64,000 bases of DNA from assembly GCF_015158295.1 (NCBI RefSeq), contig NZ_JACDXV010000001.1:682001-746000 (forward strand), in the 5' to 3' direction. The notes beneath the pieces are model-generated. The model searched no databases, had not been told where the DNA came from, and saw nothing but the letters and a program-made list of their open reading frames with translations. The stretch is from Devosia faecipullorum. GTDB lineage: Bacteria > Pseudomonadota > Alphaproteobacteria > Rhizobiales > Devosiaceae. The position numbers and the translations under genes were made by a program. This document shows, one piece after another, positions 29,462 to 37,886 of this stretch (its first letter is position 1; each line of letters opens with the position of its first letter).

Positions 29462-30028
29462 ATGGCCGAGATGACCATCCGCGCCGCCGACAATGCGGAT
29501 ATCGACCTCATTCACCGCGAACTGGTCGATGTCATCATGACCTCGCCGCATTACAGCGACCATTTCAAGCGGCACGAAGCGGCCCGGCTGGACAAGAATT
29601 TCCTGCGCGGCCTCATCGCCATCGATCCCTGGCATATCATGATCATGTGCGCCGACGGCGTGCCGGGCGGCGCCATGGTTTCCGGTCCCGAATGCGGCGC
29701 CATCTTCCGCTATTGGAGCTGGGTCTTTCCCTCCCACCGCCAGACGCGCCTGGGCATGTTCGGCATGCGCGCCTTCGACGAACACTGGGACAATTCCCGC
29801 TTCCACAAGGCGTTCACCTTTGTGCGCCCCGACAACGAAGTCGCCCGCATGCTGCTCAAGCGCTACGGCTATCGCGAAACCGTGCTGCTCCAACAACACA
29901 TTTTCGGCGAGGATTATCTGCTCATCGAAAAATTCTACACCCGCCAGGATGTCCCCTATGACCAAGGCGCCGTCCCCGGCCGCTTCGGTCGCCTGAAACG
30001 GCGCTTGCAGGGCCTGACGGGCTCCTGA
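29462..30028 (+). CDS. GNAT-like acetyltransferase family protein
   Basis: A 188-aa protein starting MAEMTIRAADNADIDLIHRE, a GNAT-type first strand and helix. The C-terminal half has VRPDNEVARMLLKRYGYRETVLLQQH, which fits the acetyl-CoA fold's last strand and helix (N-x-x-x-x-x-[LM]-Y-x-x-x-G-[FY]), but the central Q/RxxGxG/A acetyl-CoA loop is not obvious. AGGAG lies 7 nt before the start. The substrate is unknown; the next genes (flippase and FemAB protein, opposite strand) hint at a cell-surface role only by proximity. Confidence 0.6.
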   Translation: MAEMTIRAADNADIDLIHRELVDVIMTSPHYSDHFKRHEAARLDKNFLRGLIAIDPWHIMIMCADGVPGGAMVSGPECGAIFRYWSWVFPSHRQTRLGMFGMRAFDEHWDNSRFHKAFTFVRPDNEVARMLLKRYGYRETVLLQQHIFGEDYLLIEKFYTRQDVPYDQGAVPGRFGRLKRRLQGLTGS

Positions 30029-30044
30029 GCCAGATCGGGTAGAC

Positions 30045-31370
30045 CTATTCCGCCGCTGCCAGCGCCCGTCGGGCCCGGAACCATTGCAGGATCGACACAT
30101 CGATCCGCGCCGTGCGCAGCGCGATCACCCACAGCGCCACCGACCAGGCGGCAATGCCGATCAATGCCGCCATGGCCGCGCCGACAAGGTGGAACATCGG
30201 AACCAGCACGATATTGCCGAAGACCAACGTGCCCATGCCCAGGATCACCGCCGGCAGGCTGGCCCATGGGCGGTCATGGATCGACAGCACCATCGAGGCC
30301 GGCCCCATGGCCGAGCGCACCACCAGCGCCAGGCACAGTATCGCCAGCGGCACCGCGCCCGCGCCAAATCCCTCGCCGAACAGCAGCAATGCGAAATTGC
30401 CGCCAATGGCGACCAGCACGAACAGGGTCAGCGAGACGAGCGTGGCGACCAGATTGGCCTCGCCCACCTTGCGATGGAAGGCGGCGCGATCCTGTTGCGC
30501 CTCGCTCTCGAACATGTCGGGCAGCGTCACTGCATAGACGGCGGCCACTCCGAACGACACCAGCGAGAAAATGCGCGTGCAGACCCCGAAAATGGCCAGC
30601 TCTTCCTTGCCGAGCAAATTGGCCAGGAGCAGCAGGTCGATGTCGAAGAAAAAGTCCGTGGCCAGCGTGATCAACACCCATGGCGCAGCGAAGCGCCACC
30701 AGCGCGGCCATTCGCTCTGCCTGATCTCCGCCTTGCCTTCGACGCGCCCAACCGTCGCGACAACGAAGCCTAAATGCACCAGCGCGATCACCACATAGCC
30801 GATGGCAATCACCCAGAGCATGGCCGAAAACCCTTCGGCGGGCTGTTCGAACGCGGTGACGCAGATCACAAACGTGCCCAGCACCACCATGGGGCGAAAC
30901 ACCCCATCGGCGAAAAAGCCGGCAAAGGGGCGCTTGAGCCCCACCAGCACGCCGCCACTGACATAGACCAGCGCCGTCGCCAGCGCCAACAGCAGCACAG
31001 GCAGGAAATGGGCGGCAATCGTGCTTGCCCCCTGCCCCAGCGTGTTCACCAGGGATGGCCCGGCAACCAGCAGCAAGACGAAGGCCAGCGCCACATGGCC
31101 ATAGGCGCGCCGGAGAAAGGCGATCAATTGCCCCCTTTCACCCAGCGCCCGATATTCGGCGGCAAAATATGTCCCCACCGTCTGGAAGCCCAGCGGCATG
31201 GCCACGGCGATGAGGTTCACCGCCGCGATGATGAGCAGATATTCCCCCAGGATCGCCGCGCCCCAGAAGCGGGCAATGAAGGCCTGGACCAGAAAAATCA
31301 GCCCCGCACCGAACAGGCGTCCCCCGAAAATGATGCTGGATTGCGAGGCGAGCCGGCGCGCGAGACTCAT
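30045..31370 (-). CDS. Polysaccharide flippase / Wzx-like MATE-fold membrane protein
   Basis: A 441-aa polytopic membrane protein with 12-14 hydrophobic helices and the N-terminal pattern of oligosaccharide-lipid flippases (RLASQSSIIFGGRLFGAGLIFLVQ, with IARFWGAAILGEYLLI). It would move lipid-linked glycan units across the inner membrane. The start ATG at 31370 overlaps the stop of the FemAB-type gene by 4 nt, so both are translated from one leftward mRNA and probably act on the same surface polymer. Confidence 0.8.
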   Translation of the reverse strand: MSLARRLASQSSIIFGGRLFGAGLIFLVQAFIARFWGAAILGEYLLIIAAVNLIAVAMPLGFQTVGTYFAAEYRALGERGQLIAFLRRAYGHVALAFVLLLVAGPSLVNTLGQGASTIAAHFLPVLLLALATALVYVSGGVLVGLKRPFAGFFADGVFRPMVVLGTFVICVTAFEQPAEGFSAMLWVIAIGYVVIALVHLGFVVATVGRVEGKAEIRQSEWPRWWRFAAPWVLITLATDFFFDIDLLLLANLLGKEELAIFGVCTRIFSLVSFGVAAVYAVTLPDMFESEAQQDRAAFHRKVGEANLVATLVSLTLFVLVAIGGNFALLLFGEGFGAGAVPLAILCLALVVRSAMGPASMVLSIHDRPWASLPAVILGMGTLVFGNIVLVPMFHLVGAAMAALIGIAAWSVALWVIALRTARIDVSILQWFRARRALAAAE

Positions 31371-32539
31371 TTCAGGTAATCGTCCAGCTCCGGCGGCGCC
31401 TGATCGGGCCGGGCCACGCCGGAGCGCAGGTGAAGCAGGTGTTGCTTGAGCCGGTTCACGCTGTCGCGGGCGGCAAAGGCGGAAGCGCCGAGCCAATAGG
31501 CGAACGGCGTGGCGGCGTAGTTGACGACGGGCGGCACCGGCTTGATATGCCCCGCCTCGCCCACCATGCCCTTCTTGAACTGGTGCAGTCCCTGAAAGCC
31601 GTCTGTGCCTCCCAGGTCATACCAGCTTGCCCGCGTATAATCGCGCAGCCAGCGGATGATATGCCAATGCAGGAAATAACCGGCGCGCAGCGGCAGTGCC
31701 CTCTCATTGGTCGCGCCATAGAGATAGACCGCGCGGTCGCCCGCCTTGAAGATCAGCGCTCCGGCAACGATCTCGCCTTCGTGCCGCACGAAGAACAATT
31801 CGGGCCGCAAGGCTTCGTCCATCGCCATCAGCACGTCGAGCGTGTCATAGGCCGAATAATCGGGAAATTGCTTGCGGTCGGACATCGCCTCGTAGAGCGT
31901 CTTGAACTCGCCCAGACGCTCCGCTCCGGCATGTTCGAAATGCAGGTCCGATTTTTCCGCCTTGTGTAATTGCCGCCGCCAGGTCTGGTGGAAGCTCTTG
32001 CGCTGTTCGGCATCATCGAGTCGCAGATTGACCATGTAGCGGTGCGGATAGCCCAGCGCCGAACCGCGCCGGAACCCGCGCGCCCGCAGCGCCAGATAAT
32101 CCGCATTGACCGGCGCTGGCGAGGCATGAGGGAGGATGGACAGCATCATGCCGCGCTGTTCGGCATAATTGGCCACCATGGCCTCGACCATGCCCGCATG
32201 GATCGCCGACGCATCGGCGGCCTTCATGTCGGCCAGCATCGGCCCCCACTTCACCACGGCAATTTGGCCCAGACGCAGCGGCAGCTTCTGCACCATGACC
32301 AGCGCGCCGCCGACGATCCGGCCATGTCGCTCGAAGAGGTTCGCCTCCAGCGTCACGCCGGGCCAGCGGATCGCGGCAAAGCCGTGCAATTGCTCCTGGC
32401 AGATGCCGTCGAAACCGGCGGCGATCTCGTCCCAGCGCGCGCCGTCCACGCGCCGCATCACCAGCGCTGGCGACAGGCGCGACGTCTCGCGGTCGGATGC
32501 GATATCGGATTGGGGGACCAGATCGGCAATTGCGGACAT
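31367..32539 (-). CDS. FemAB-type GNAT acyl/aminoacyltransferase
   Basis: A 390-aa protein of the FemX/BioF2-like (Acetyltransf_6) family with two tandem GNAT folds. Typical blocks are TWRRQLHKAEKSDLHFE, YEAMSDRKQFPDY, ELFFVRHEGEIVAGALIFKA, YLYGATNERALPLRAGYFLH and WYDLGGTDGFQGLHQFKKGM. In alphaproteobacteria such genes often sit in exopolysaccharide or peptidoglycan loci; coupling to a flippase supports a surface-glycan modification role (inference). Confidence 0.8.
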   Translation of the reverse strand: MSAIADLVPQSDIASDRETSRLSPALVMRRVDGARWDEIAAGFDGICQEQLHGFAAIRWPGVTLEANLFERHGRIVGGALVMVQKLPLRLGQIAVVKWGPMLADMKAADASAIHAGMVEAMVANYAEQRGMMLSILPHASPAPVNADYLALRARGFRRGSALGYPHRYMVNLRLDDAEQRKSFHQTWRRQLHKAEKSDLHFEHAGAERLGEFKTLYEAMSDRKQFPDYSAYDTLDVLMAMDEALRPELFFVRHEGEIVAGALIFKAGDRAVYLYGATNERALPLRAGYFLHWHIIRWLRDYTRASWYDLGGTDGFQGLHQFKKGMVGEAGHIKPVPPVVNYAATPFAYWLGASAFAARDSVNRLKQHLLHLRSGVARPDQAPPELDDYLK

Positions 32540-32649
32540 GGCGAATTTCCGGCTCTCGTTCGTTCAGCCGGAAATTAGCGCCGATGAATGTGCAAAGTCC
32601 TATTGGCATGCGGCAAATGCCGCAAACCTTCGCCCTTGGTTACCAAAAA

Positions 32650-33345
32650 CTAATGCGCGACGGCAGCGGCCGCATGCGGAGTATAGAGCAGCGGAATCTC
32701 GGGAATGGCGACGAATGCGCCCAGCCCTTCGAGCCCCATGCGCAGGGCGACGAACAGGATCATGACAAGGCCGATCCAGGCGATCCAACGGAAGCGATGC
32801 AGCAGCCGGGCGATAAAGGTCGCCGCCACGCCCATCAGCACCACCGACAGGGCCAGTCCGAAAATCAGGGCCTCGAAATGGTGCTGCGCCGCGCCGGCCA
32901 CCGCCAGAACGTTGTCGAGCGACATGGACACGTCGGCAATGATGATCTGGGTGACGGCTTGCCGCAGCGTCTTCTTCGGTGCCTTGGCGGCAATGCTGCC
33001 ATCGGCATTGAGATCGGCATCGGCAAGGGCTTCGGTCGCTTCGTGCTCCTCGTCATGGGAGACGGTCAGCTCGCGATACATCTTCCAGCAGACCCAGAGC
33101 AGCAGCACGCCACCGGCGATGAGCAACCCGCCGCCCAGCGACAGCAATTGCGTGGTGATCAGCGCGAAGAAAATGCGCAGGACCGTCGCCGCGATGATAC
33201 CGATCAGGATGGCCTTGCGCCGCAATTCGGCGGGCAAACCAGCCGCCGCCAGGCCAATGACCACCGCATTGTCCCCCGCCAGCACCAGATCGATCAGAAT
33301 GACCTGAAACAGAGACGAGAAGAAACTCGGATCAAAACCGAACAT
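32650..33345 (-). CDS. TerC-family integral membrane protein (YjbE-like)
   Basis: A 231-aa protein with seven or so membrane helices and the two acidic TerC signatures: LIDLVLAGDNAVVIGLA in helix 1 and IIIADVSMSLDNVLAVAGAA after the hydrophilic loop (HDEEHEATEALADADLNADG). TerC proteins are linked to metal, mainly manganese, export or metalation. The start MFGFDPSFFSSLFQ at 33345 begins directly before helix 1; longer starts are Arg-rich and improbable. Confidence 0.88.
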   Translation of the reverse strand: MFGFDPSFFSSLFQVILIDLVLAGDNAVVIGLAAAGLPAELRRKAILIGIIAATVLRIFFALITTQLLSLGGGLLIAGGVLLLWVCWKMYRELTVSHDEEHEATEALADADLNADGSIAAKAPKKTLRQAVTQIIIADVSMSLDNVLAVAGAAQHHFEALIFGLALSVVLMGVAATFIARLLHRFRWIAWIGLVMILFVALRMGLEGLGAFVAIPEIPLLYTPHAAAAVAH

Positions 33346-33679
33346 GACATATCCTTGCGGAAATGGGCAGGAAGACGCTTGAGCAGCTACTCCTCCCTCA
33401 CCCTCTCTGCAAGGCCGCACCCGCCGAATCCCGCAGAAAACGTCATATTTCCGTGATGAACCGGCCTTGCTGACAGGTCGGTGACAGAAATCCCTATCAG
33501 CGAACAAAAAAGACGTCCGGCGGCGTCTTCTTGATTGTCATTTCGCCGCGGCGGCATTCCGCCCAGTTCACCACAAGGCGGATTACCCAACACCTGAGTG
33601 GCCATGGACGAGCCTTCAACGCCCGACAAATTCAGCACGGGGGCGAGGCGGGATTTTTTCTAATTTCAGGGAGAAACTT
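33346..33679. other. Gap between the TerC gene and the attachment site
   Basis: Holds the TerC upstream region and, at 33505-33530, the likely tRNA-Lys terminator. No open frame in it looks coding. One stretch (33400-33470) is rich in CCGCACCCGCC-type words without clear repeats. Confidence 0.5.
33505..33530 (-). terminator. Intrinsic terminator, probably of the original tRNA-Lys gene
   Basis: Stem AAGACG / CGTCTT with an 8-nt loop; on the minus strand it is followed by TTTTTTG. It lies about 150 nt beyond the 3' end of the tRNA-Lys remnant and in its direction, with no other minus-strand gene between. Confidence 0.7.
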
Positions 33680-33729
33680 TGGTGGGTGCACAAGGGATCG
33701 AACCTTGGACCCGCTGATTAAGAGTCAGT
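33680..33729 (-). tRNA. 3' half of tRNA-Lys(CTT): prophage left attachment site (attL)
   Basis: Read on the minus strand: anticodon loop CTCTTAA (anticodon CTT at 33720-33722) with flanking CTGA/TCAG, variable loop, T-arm CAAGG-TTCGATC-CCTTG, then TGCACCCACCA including encoded CCA. The sequence that should form the D-arm and 5' acceptor (about 33730-33755) cannot pair with TGCACCC and lacks the D-loop consensus. So the gene has been split, as happens when an integrase recombines into a tRNA 3' half. The intact tRNA should be rebuilt at the right prophage end, outside the window. Confidence 0.85.
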
Positions 33730-33800
33730 ATCCCGTGCCACTCCAGCGCCGCCCCCGTTAACCTTTCGACCCCATTTTCTGCGGGTTTCAAGGGTTCCTC

Positions 33801-35357
33801 TTGCATAGCACCGGCGTGGCTGATTTTTTCGACGCCGTCCCAATCCCGTCCCAGCATCGATTCGTAGTGCCCAAGACCACCATCACACAGCAGACCATCG
33901 CCAAGGCCCGGCGCGACGCCGCCGACGCCAAGGCCAGATTCGAGATCCCCGACGTGCAGGCGCCGGGCCTGATCCTGCGCGCAGGTCCAACGGGCTTGCT
34001 GTGGCAGTTCCGGTTCGAGATGCACGGCAGAGGCACCCGCCTCGTCCTTGGCAACGTGGACGAGTGGTCAATCGCCGAGGCTCGGTCCCTGGTCCTCGAA
34101 GGCCGCAAAATGATCGCCGGTCGGATCCGGCGCCCCGATGATGAATGGGTGCACGAAATGCGGGTATCCATGGGGAAGGCGGCGGCCGCGCCCGTCACTG
34201 TCGCTCACCGGCATTCGACGTTCTGGACCTACAAGCAAGCCGTCACGGCGTACTTGGAACATGTGAAGCGCACGAAATCGCCGGCCACGTATCGCGACTA
34301 TCGACAGTCCCTCGGCAATGCCGACCTCGCCGTGCTCGCGAAGCGACCGGTGCCATCGATCACCCGCCCCGACCTGTCGAAGATCATTGCTGGCGTTGCG
34401 GCTTCTGGCCGTGAATCCACGGCCGAGGGAATGGTTCGCAAGCTAAAGCCATTCTGGGCGTGGATGTCGGAGGATGCCCAGCGTGGCGACACTGGCATTG
34501 ATCACGGCGTCATGGCCGGCTTGAAGGCCCCTCCCCGGTCTCGCCTGTCCGAGGACCAGTTCGAGGAGGCAGAAGCTGCGATGCGCTATGTGCCGCCGAT
34601 GCACGAAGTCGGGCGCATCCTCGCCATCGCCCGGTCCGGCGCCCTCGACGAGATCGTAGGACTGGCGGTCGAGCTGCTGGTGTTCGCGCCTCAGCGCCGT
34701 CGTGCCATCGCCACCGCCCGCGTGGACAAAATGCGGGCTATCGGCTCAACTGAGGGCCTGTGGCGCATCCCAGCACCGCACCGCAAGACAGCGATCATGC
34801 GAGGGGAATTCTCCGAGCTCGTTATTCCCCTGCCCGCGCCGGCTTGGAGTGCCGTCAAGAAGGCAATGGAATTGGGTGACCCGACCGACGAGCGCAGGGT
34901 GTTCTTCCAACGACGGCCACGCCGTGCCGGCGACGAGATGGATCACATCGATCCGTCCACCCTGACCCACACTCTCTCCTATATGCCGGGCGTCATCGCG
35001 TCGCCCCACGATCTACGGCGGGCGTTGGCAACGCATGGCGAGAACGACTTGGGCCTGAGCCGCTTCGACACCAAGACCGTGCTCGACCACAGCCGCGGAC
35101 AGGCCCCCGGAGATGTGACCGCGACCAGCTACGCCCTGTCGGACGGCACACATTACACATGGCGCATCATGCGGGCATGGGCCGAGCACGTCGAGAAAGC
35201 CTATCGCAACGCGATCGAATTTGACGATCGCCTGCGCGACGTCGAATGGATCAGGCAGCGAATCTATGAAGCCCGCGAGCGGTCCAAGGGACGTGGAAAG
35301 CCCGTGAGTTTGGTGAAGGCGTCGACGGCGAACATGTGGACGGAGGCTGGGAGCTGA
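33801..35357 (+). CDS. int: Tyrosine-type phage integrase
   Basis: Catalyses site-specific recombination at the tRNA-Lys attachment site. Up to 518 aa. The N-terminus resembles the arm-binding/DUF4102-like region (GLILRAGPTGLLWQFRFE) and a core-binding SAM-like domain is near residues 145-225. The catalytic residues sit in QRRRAIATARVDKM (first Arg), HDLRRALATH (HxxR), LDHSRG (His) and the Tyr in TATSYALSDG. The start is uncertain: TTG 33801 has AGGG upstream, and GTG 33867 (VPKTTITQQTIAKA) fits integrase N-termini better. It points away from attL into the phage. Confidence 0.9.
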   Translation: MHSTGVADFFDAVPIPSQHRFVVPKTTITQQTIAKARRDAADAKARFEIPDVQAPGLILRAGPTGLLWQFRFEMHGRGTRLVLGNVDEWSIAEARSLVLEGRKMIAGRIRRPDDEWVHEMRVSMGKAAAAPVTVAHRHSTFWTYKQAVTAYLEHVKRTKSPATYRDYRQSLGNADLAVLAKRPVPSITRPDLSKIIAGVAASGRESTAEGMVRKLKPFWAWMSEDAQRGDTGIDHGVMAGLKAPPRSRLSEDQFEEAEAAMRYVPPMHEVGRILAIARSGALDEIVGLAVELLVFAPQRRRAIATARVDKMRAIGSTEGLWRIPAPHRKTAIMRGEFSELVIPLPAPAWSAVKKAMELGDPTDERRVFFQRRPRRAGDEMDHIDPSTLTHTLSYMPGVIASPHDLRRALATHGENDLGLSRFDTKTVLDHSRGQAPGDVTATSYALSDGTHYTWRIMRAWAEHVEKAYRNAIEFDDRLRDVEWIRQRIYEARERSKGRGKPVSLVKASTANMWTEAGS

Positions 35358-35636
35358 TCACTCCATGTCCGGCACATCGCCGTGCTGCCACAGCACCTCG
35401 GGCTCCCCAAATTCGCCTTCATCTGGCCTCGCTGGCCGCCTCCATGCGATGACGCCGGCATAGGCCCTGCTCATAAGCTTCGCGCGCTGGATAGCGCTGT
35501 GCTCGCTAGGCATCTGCTGGGCCTCGAATGCTGGACGCAGCTCGCCGTCCTCGCCGCGTTCGAATGCCGCCAGCACGATTAAGGTCGTCGATTTCTGGAC
35601 CGGCGCCTGGCCCGTCGATTGCTGCTGCAGTCTCAT
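35358..35636 (-). CDS. Small phage protein of unknown function
   Basis: A 92-aa product starting MRLQQQSTGQAPVQKSTTLI, then VLAAFERGEDGELRPAFEA, QRAKLMSRAYAGVIAWRR, and an acidic end. A single compact domain with no known motif. The start at 35636 has GGGAGCG upstream; earlier in-frame ATGs lack one. It is convergent with the integrase (its stop codon is adjacent to the integrase stop) and divergent from the zinc-ribbon gene. Confidence 0.6.
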   Translation of the reverse strand: MRLQQQSTGQAPVQKSTTLIVLAAFERGEDGELRPAFEAQQMPSEHSAIQRAKLMSRAYAGVIAWRRPARPDEGEFGEPEVLWQHGDVPDME

Positions 35637-35694
35637 CGTGATCGCTCCCACGCTTGCCATTCTCGATCGCTCGAAAGTAGAACAAAACAAGAAC

Positions 35695-36060
35695 ATGCAG
35701 CAATGGGATTCGATGACCAATTCACCGCCATCATCGGAATTCTATCGCCCCCGGCTCGGCCAGGCTGCGGACAAGGGATTGTTGCTGGTGGCCAAGTGCA
35801 ACATGTGCCGGCGCAGCCGGGCTTACCTCGCTAGCGATCTGCTCCAGATCTACCACCGCGACACATACCTCGATGACCTGTTCGACGGGTGTTGCCCGCG
35901 ATGCGGTCGGTCCGATTTCTGGCGGGTGCGGCAGCGGTATCCGTCGAACAACGACGTCGGCATGCTCGTCGTGCGGCGGCTGGCTGGCACGCGGACGACG
36001 CACCTGTGGCGCGACGAGCTCTACAGCGCGCCGGCAACCAACGAAGGGAATTCAGCGTAG
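35695..36060 (+). CDS. Small protein with zinc-ribbon-like Cys pairs
   Basis: About 121 aa. Two Cys clusters, CNMC and CCPRCG, are spaced about 30 residues apart, as in a zinc ribbon (CxxC...CxxC), separated by a Tyr-rich helix (YLASDLLQIYHRDTYLDDLFDG). The second half is basic and may bind nucleic acid. The start could be 35638, 35695 or 35713; GGGA precedes the last. Its stop overlaps the convergent secreted-protein gene by 9 nt. No function is assigned. Confidence 0.6.
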   Translation: MQQWDSMTNSPPSSEFYRPRLGQAADKGLLLVAKCNMCRRSRAYLASDLLQIYHRDTYLDDLFDGCCPRCGRSDFWRVRQRYPSNNDVGMLVVRRLAGTRTTHLWRDELYSAPATNEGNSA

Positions 36061-36420
36061 TAGCAGCGGCATGCAAAGGCTCTGGAAAAGCGCGGCCATG
36101 ACATCTGGTGCGGAATCGTCCTCGGAAATGTTCTTGAACTCGGTCTCGAAGACGCCAGACATATACGCCAGCGCCAGCATTAAGGCATTGCCGTTCTGCG
36201 TATACCGCTCAGTCTGAGAGAGCAGGCTGCGGCGCGGCTCCTGAAGGCCCACTTTTCCCGCGATGTCGATGCAGGCCAGCACATTCCTGCTCTCCCCGGG
36301 CTCTACCAGCCGATACATCTCTTCCAGATCCGCGATGTAGGTCTCAGCCGAGAATTGAGCAAAGCTCGGCTGGGCCCACAGCGCAATTATCATCGCCATC
36401 AAGATCCTGATCACAGCCAC
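36052..36420 (-). CDS. Small exported protein of unknown function
   Basis: A 122-aa product with a classical signal peptide (MAVIRILMAMIIALWAQPSFA, cut likely after FAQ). The mature part of about 100 residues is helical, with two Cys (LACIDIAG, SLCMPLLLR) that could form a disulfide in the periplasm. No family recognised. Its position among accessory genes between the integrase and the regulator chain makes it a candidate lysogenic-conversion gene (inference). Confidence 0.6.
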   Translation of the reverse strand: MAVIRILMAMIIALWAQPSFAQFSAETYIADLEEMYRLVEPGESRNVLACIDIAGKVGLQEPRRSLLSQTERYTQNGNALMLALAYMSGVFETEFKNISEDDSAPDVMAALFQSLCMPLLLR

Positions 36421-36462
36421 CCCTCCAGTCCTCTTCGGAACAACCTAGTCCATTCGATCCCG

Positions 36463-37023
36463 TCAACACCAGAATTCCCTGCCATTCGGCCACCGCCGAG
36501 CCAGCCCTTCTGCAATCAGGATATCACCCACATCGCGGCCACCGATCCGGATCGTGGCCAACGTCCGATCATAGCGATCCTGCCCATGGGTCTCGACGGT
36601 GAACGCATTGCCATTCAGCAGTTCGAGCAACCGCGCGCTGGCCCGATGCGCCAGCGCCACCTCGGTCTGCCCGCCACAGATGTCATTATAGGGCTCGGGC
36701 GTATCATACGATTCCAGCCTGAGATTCTGGCCCTCGAGCCAGATGGTGTCTCCGTCTACGATGCACGTGTGGCGGTTGCTGCCGCACATGCGGAAGCTCA
36801 CGCGCCATTCGCCCGGGGACGATCTTGCCATCGCCGTCGAGATCGCCGGCGCAGCCGTCCTGGTCGATGGCGACTGCCCGTTGCCGCCGACCATGGCGGC
36901 GATGCCGCCGATGAGGAGGACGCCGACAACCAGAGGCCCCGACCGCATGCGCGATCGGCGCGGTCTGAATGGATTGCGCGGCAGCAGGCGGGGTGGGCGT
37001 GGTGTGAATCGTCTTCTGGCCAT
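36463..37023 (-). CDS. Thermonuclease (SNase)-family protein, membrane-anchored
   Basis: A 186-aa protein with an Arg-rich N-terminus, one hydrophobic anchor or signal (PLVVGVLLIGGIAAMVGG) and a staphylococcal-nuclease fold: CIVDGDTIW, LRLESYDTPEPYND, ETEVALAHRA-like helix, VETHGQDRYDRTLATIRIGGRDVGDILIAEGLARRW. The catalytic Arg/Glu/Arg equivalents appear as R in LRLESYD, then DRYDRTLA. It would cut DNA or RNA outside the cytoplasm. Extra Cys (MCGSNRHTC, DICGG, FWC) suggest disulfides. Confidence 0.8.
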   Translation of the reverse strand: MARRRFTPRPPRLLPRNPFRPRRSRMRSGPLVVGVLLIGGIAAMVGGNGQSPSTRTAAPAISTAMARSSPGEWRVSFRMCGSNRHTCIVDGDTIWLEGQNLRLESYDTPEPYNDICGGQTEVALAHRASARLLELLNGNAFTVETHGQDRYDRTLATIRIGGRDVGDILIAEGLARRWPNGREFWC

Positions 37024-37055
37024 GCCGGCACTATGCCGGGCGCTGGCGATATCGT

Positions 37056-37886
37056 CTACGGCACCCGCGGCTTCGGCGCCGGCTCGCCGATCTCGACGAC
37101 GAGCTGCGGGTTGAAGCCGTGCCGGTTCTCAAGGCGGTAGCCCTTGGGGTTGGTCATCACTCGAGTGTTCCCGACGTTGTAGTCAAAGGATTCATGCACG
37201 TGCCCGTGGTACCACAACGCCGGCTGATACTTGGCGATCAGCGGCTCGAGATTCGAGATGTACGCGGCGGTCAAGCTGTCGTTTTTGTACCGCTCGCCGA
37301 TAGATCCGCGGGCTGGCCCATGGTGCGTGACGACGATGGTTTCGCCATTGAAGGGCGTGGACAGAACTGACTCTATATATGCCACCGATTTGCGATGGAT
37401 TTCGCGGGCGTGCTGCGGAATGAAGGGCCGCGAGCTGCTGTCGACAAGCCGGATCAGCCGGTGGTCGTTCAGGCCGCTGCGCGCGACATACATGTGGCTG
37501 TCGAGAAGGATCGGATCGGCGTTTGGATTGAAAAGCATGTAGTCCGTCCAGAGCGTCGCCCCCACGAAACGCACGCCGCCGGTTGTCCAGGTCATGTCGT
37601 CGAGAACGCGCACGTCGCCCCATGCCGCAGCTCTGCCGGCTGCGAGGCGCTCGGATTCAATGCTCGAACGATAGAATTCGTGGTTCCCGAGGACGCTGAC
37701 GACGCCGCTGCGCGTATGCGGCGCGATGTTTTCCTGCAGCCAAGTGACATGCTCTTTGCCGCCCCGGGCAATGTCACCGGCGCAGAGGGCAAAGTCGACG
37801 TCGTCGGGCACACCGAAATGGGCGACGTTGTGGTATTCGACCTCCGTGTGGAGGTCGGACATCAACCAGATTCTCACAGCTTCCAC
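37056..37886 (-). CDS. Metallophosphoesterase, phage accessory copy 1
   Basis: A 276-aa calcineurin-like phosphatase: SDLHTEVEY, CAGDIARGGKEH, VLGNHEFY, VVTHHGPARGS and YHGHVHESFDY supply the five metal-binding blocks. Such enzymes occur in many temperate phages and may act on nucleotides or RNA ends; the substrate is unknown. Its start overlaps the end of the next phosphoesterase gene by 13 nt, so both come from one leftward mRNA. Confidence 0.82.
   Translation of the reverse strand: MEAVRIWLMSDLHTEVEYHNVAHFGVPDDVDFALCAGDIARGGKEHVTWLQENIAPHTRSGVVSVLGNHEFYRSSIESERLAAGRAAAWGDVRVLDDMTWTTGGVRFVGATLWTDYMLFNPNADPILLDSHMYVARSGLNDHRLIRLVDSSSRPFIPQHAREIHRKSVAYIESVLSTPFNGETIVVTHHGPARGSIGERYKNDSLTAAYISNLEPLIAKYQPALWYHGHVHESFDYNVGNTRVMTNPKGYRLENRHGFNPQLVVEIGEPAPKPRVP

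Noticed and set aside
33376-33405. GGAGTAGC word (minus strand) before the TerC gene, as in the yybP-ykoY manganese riboswitch
   Set aside because: Only about 35 nt remain to the start codon, too little for the second conserved loop of that riboswitch.
33680-33755. Functional tRNA-Lys at the prophage border
   Set aside because: The 5' acceptor strand and D-arm cannot be formed; only the 3' half is tRNA-like, which fits an att remnant.
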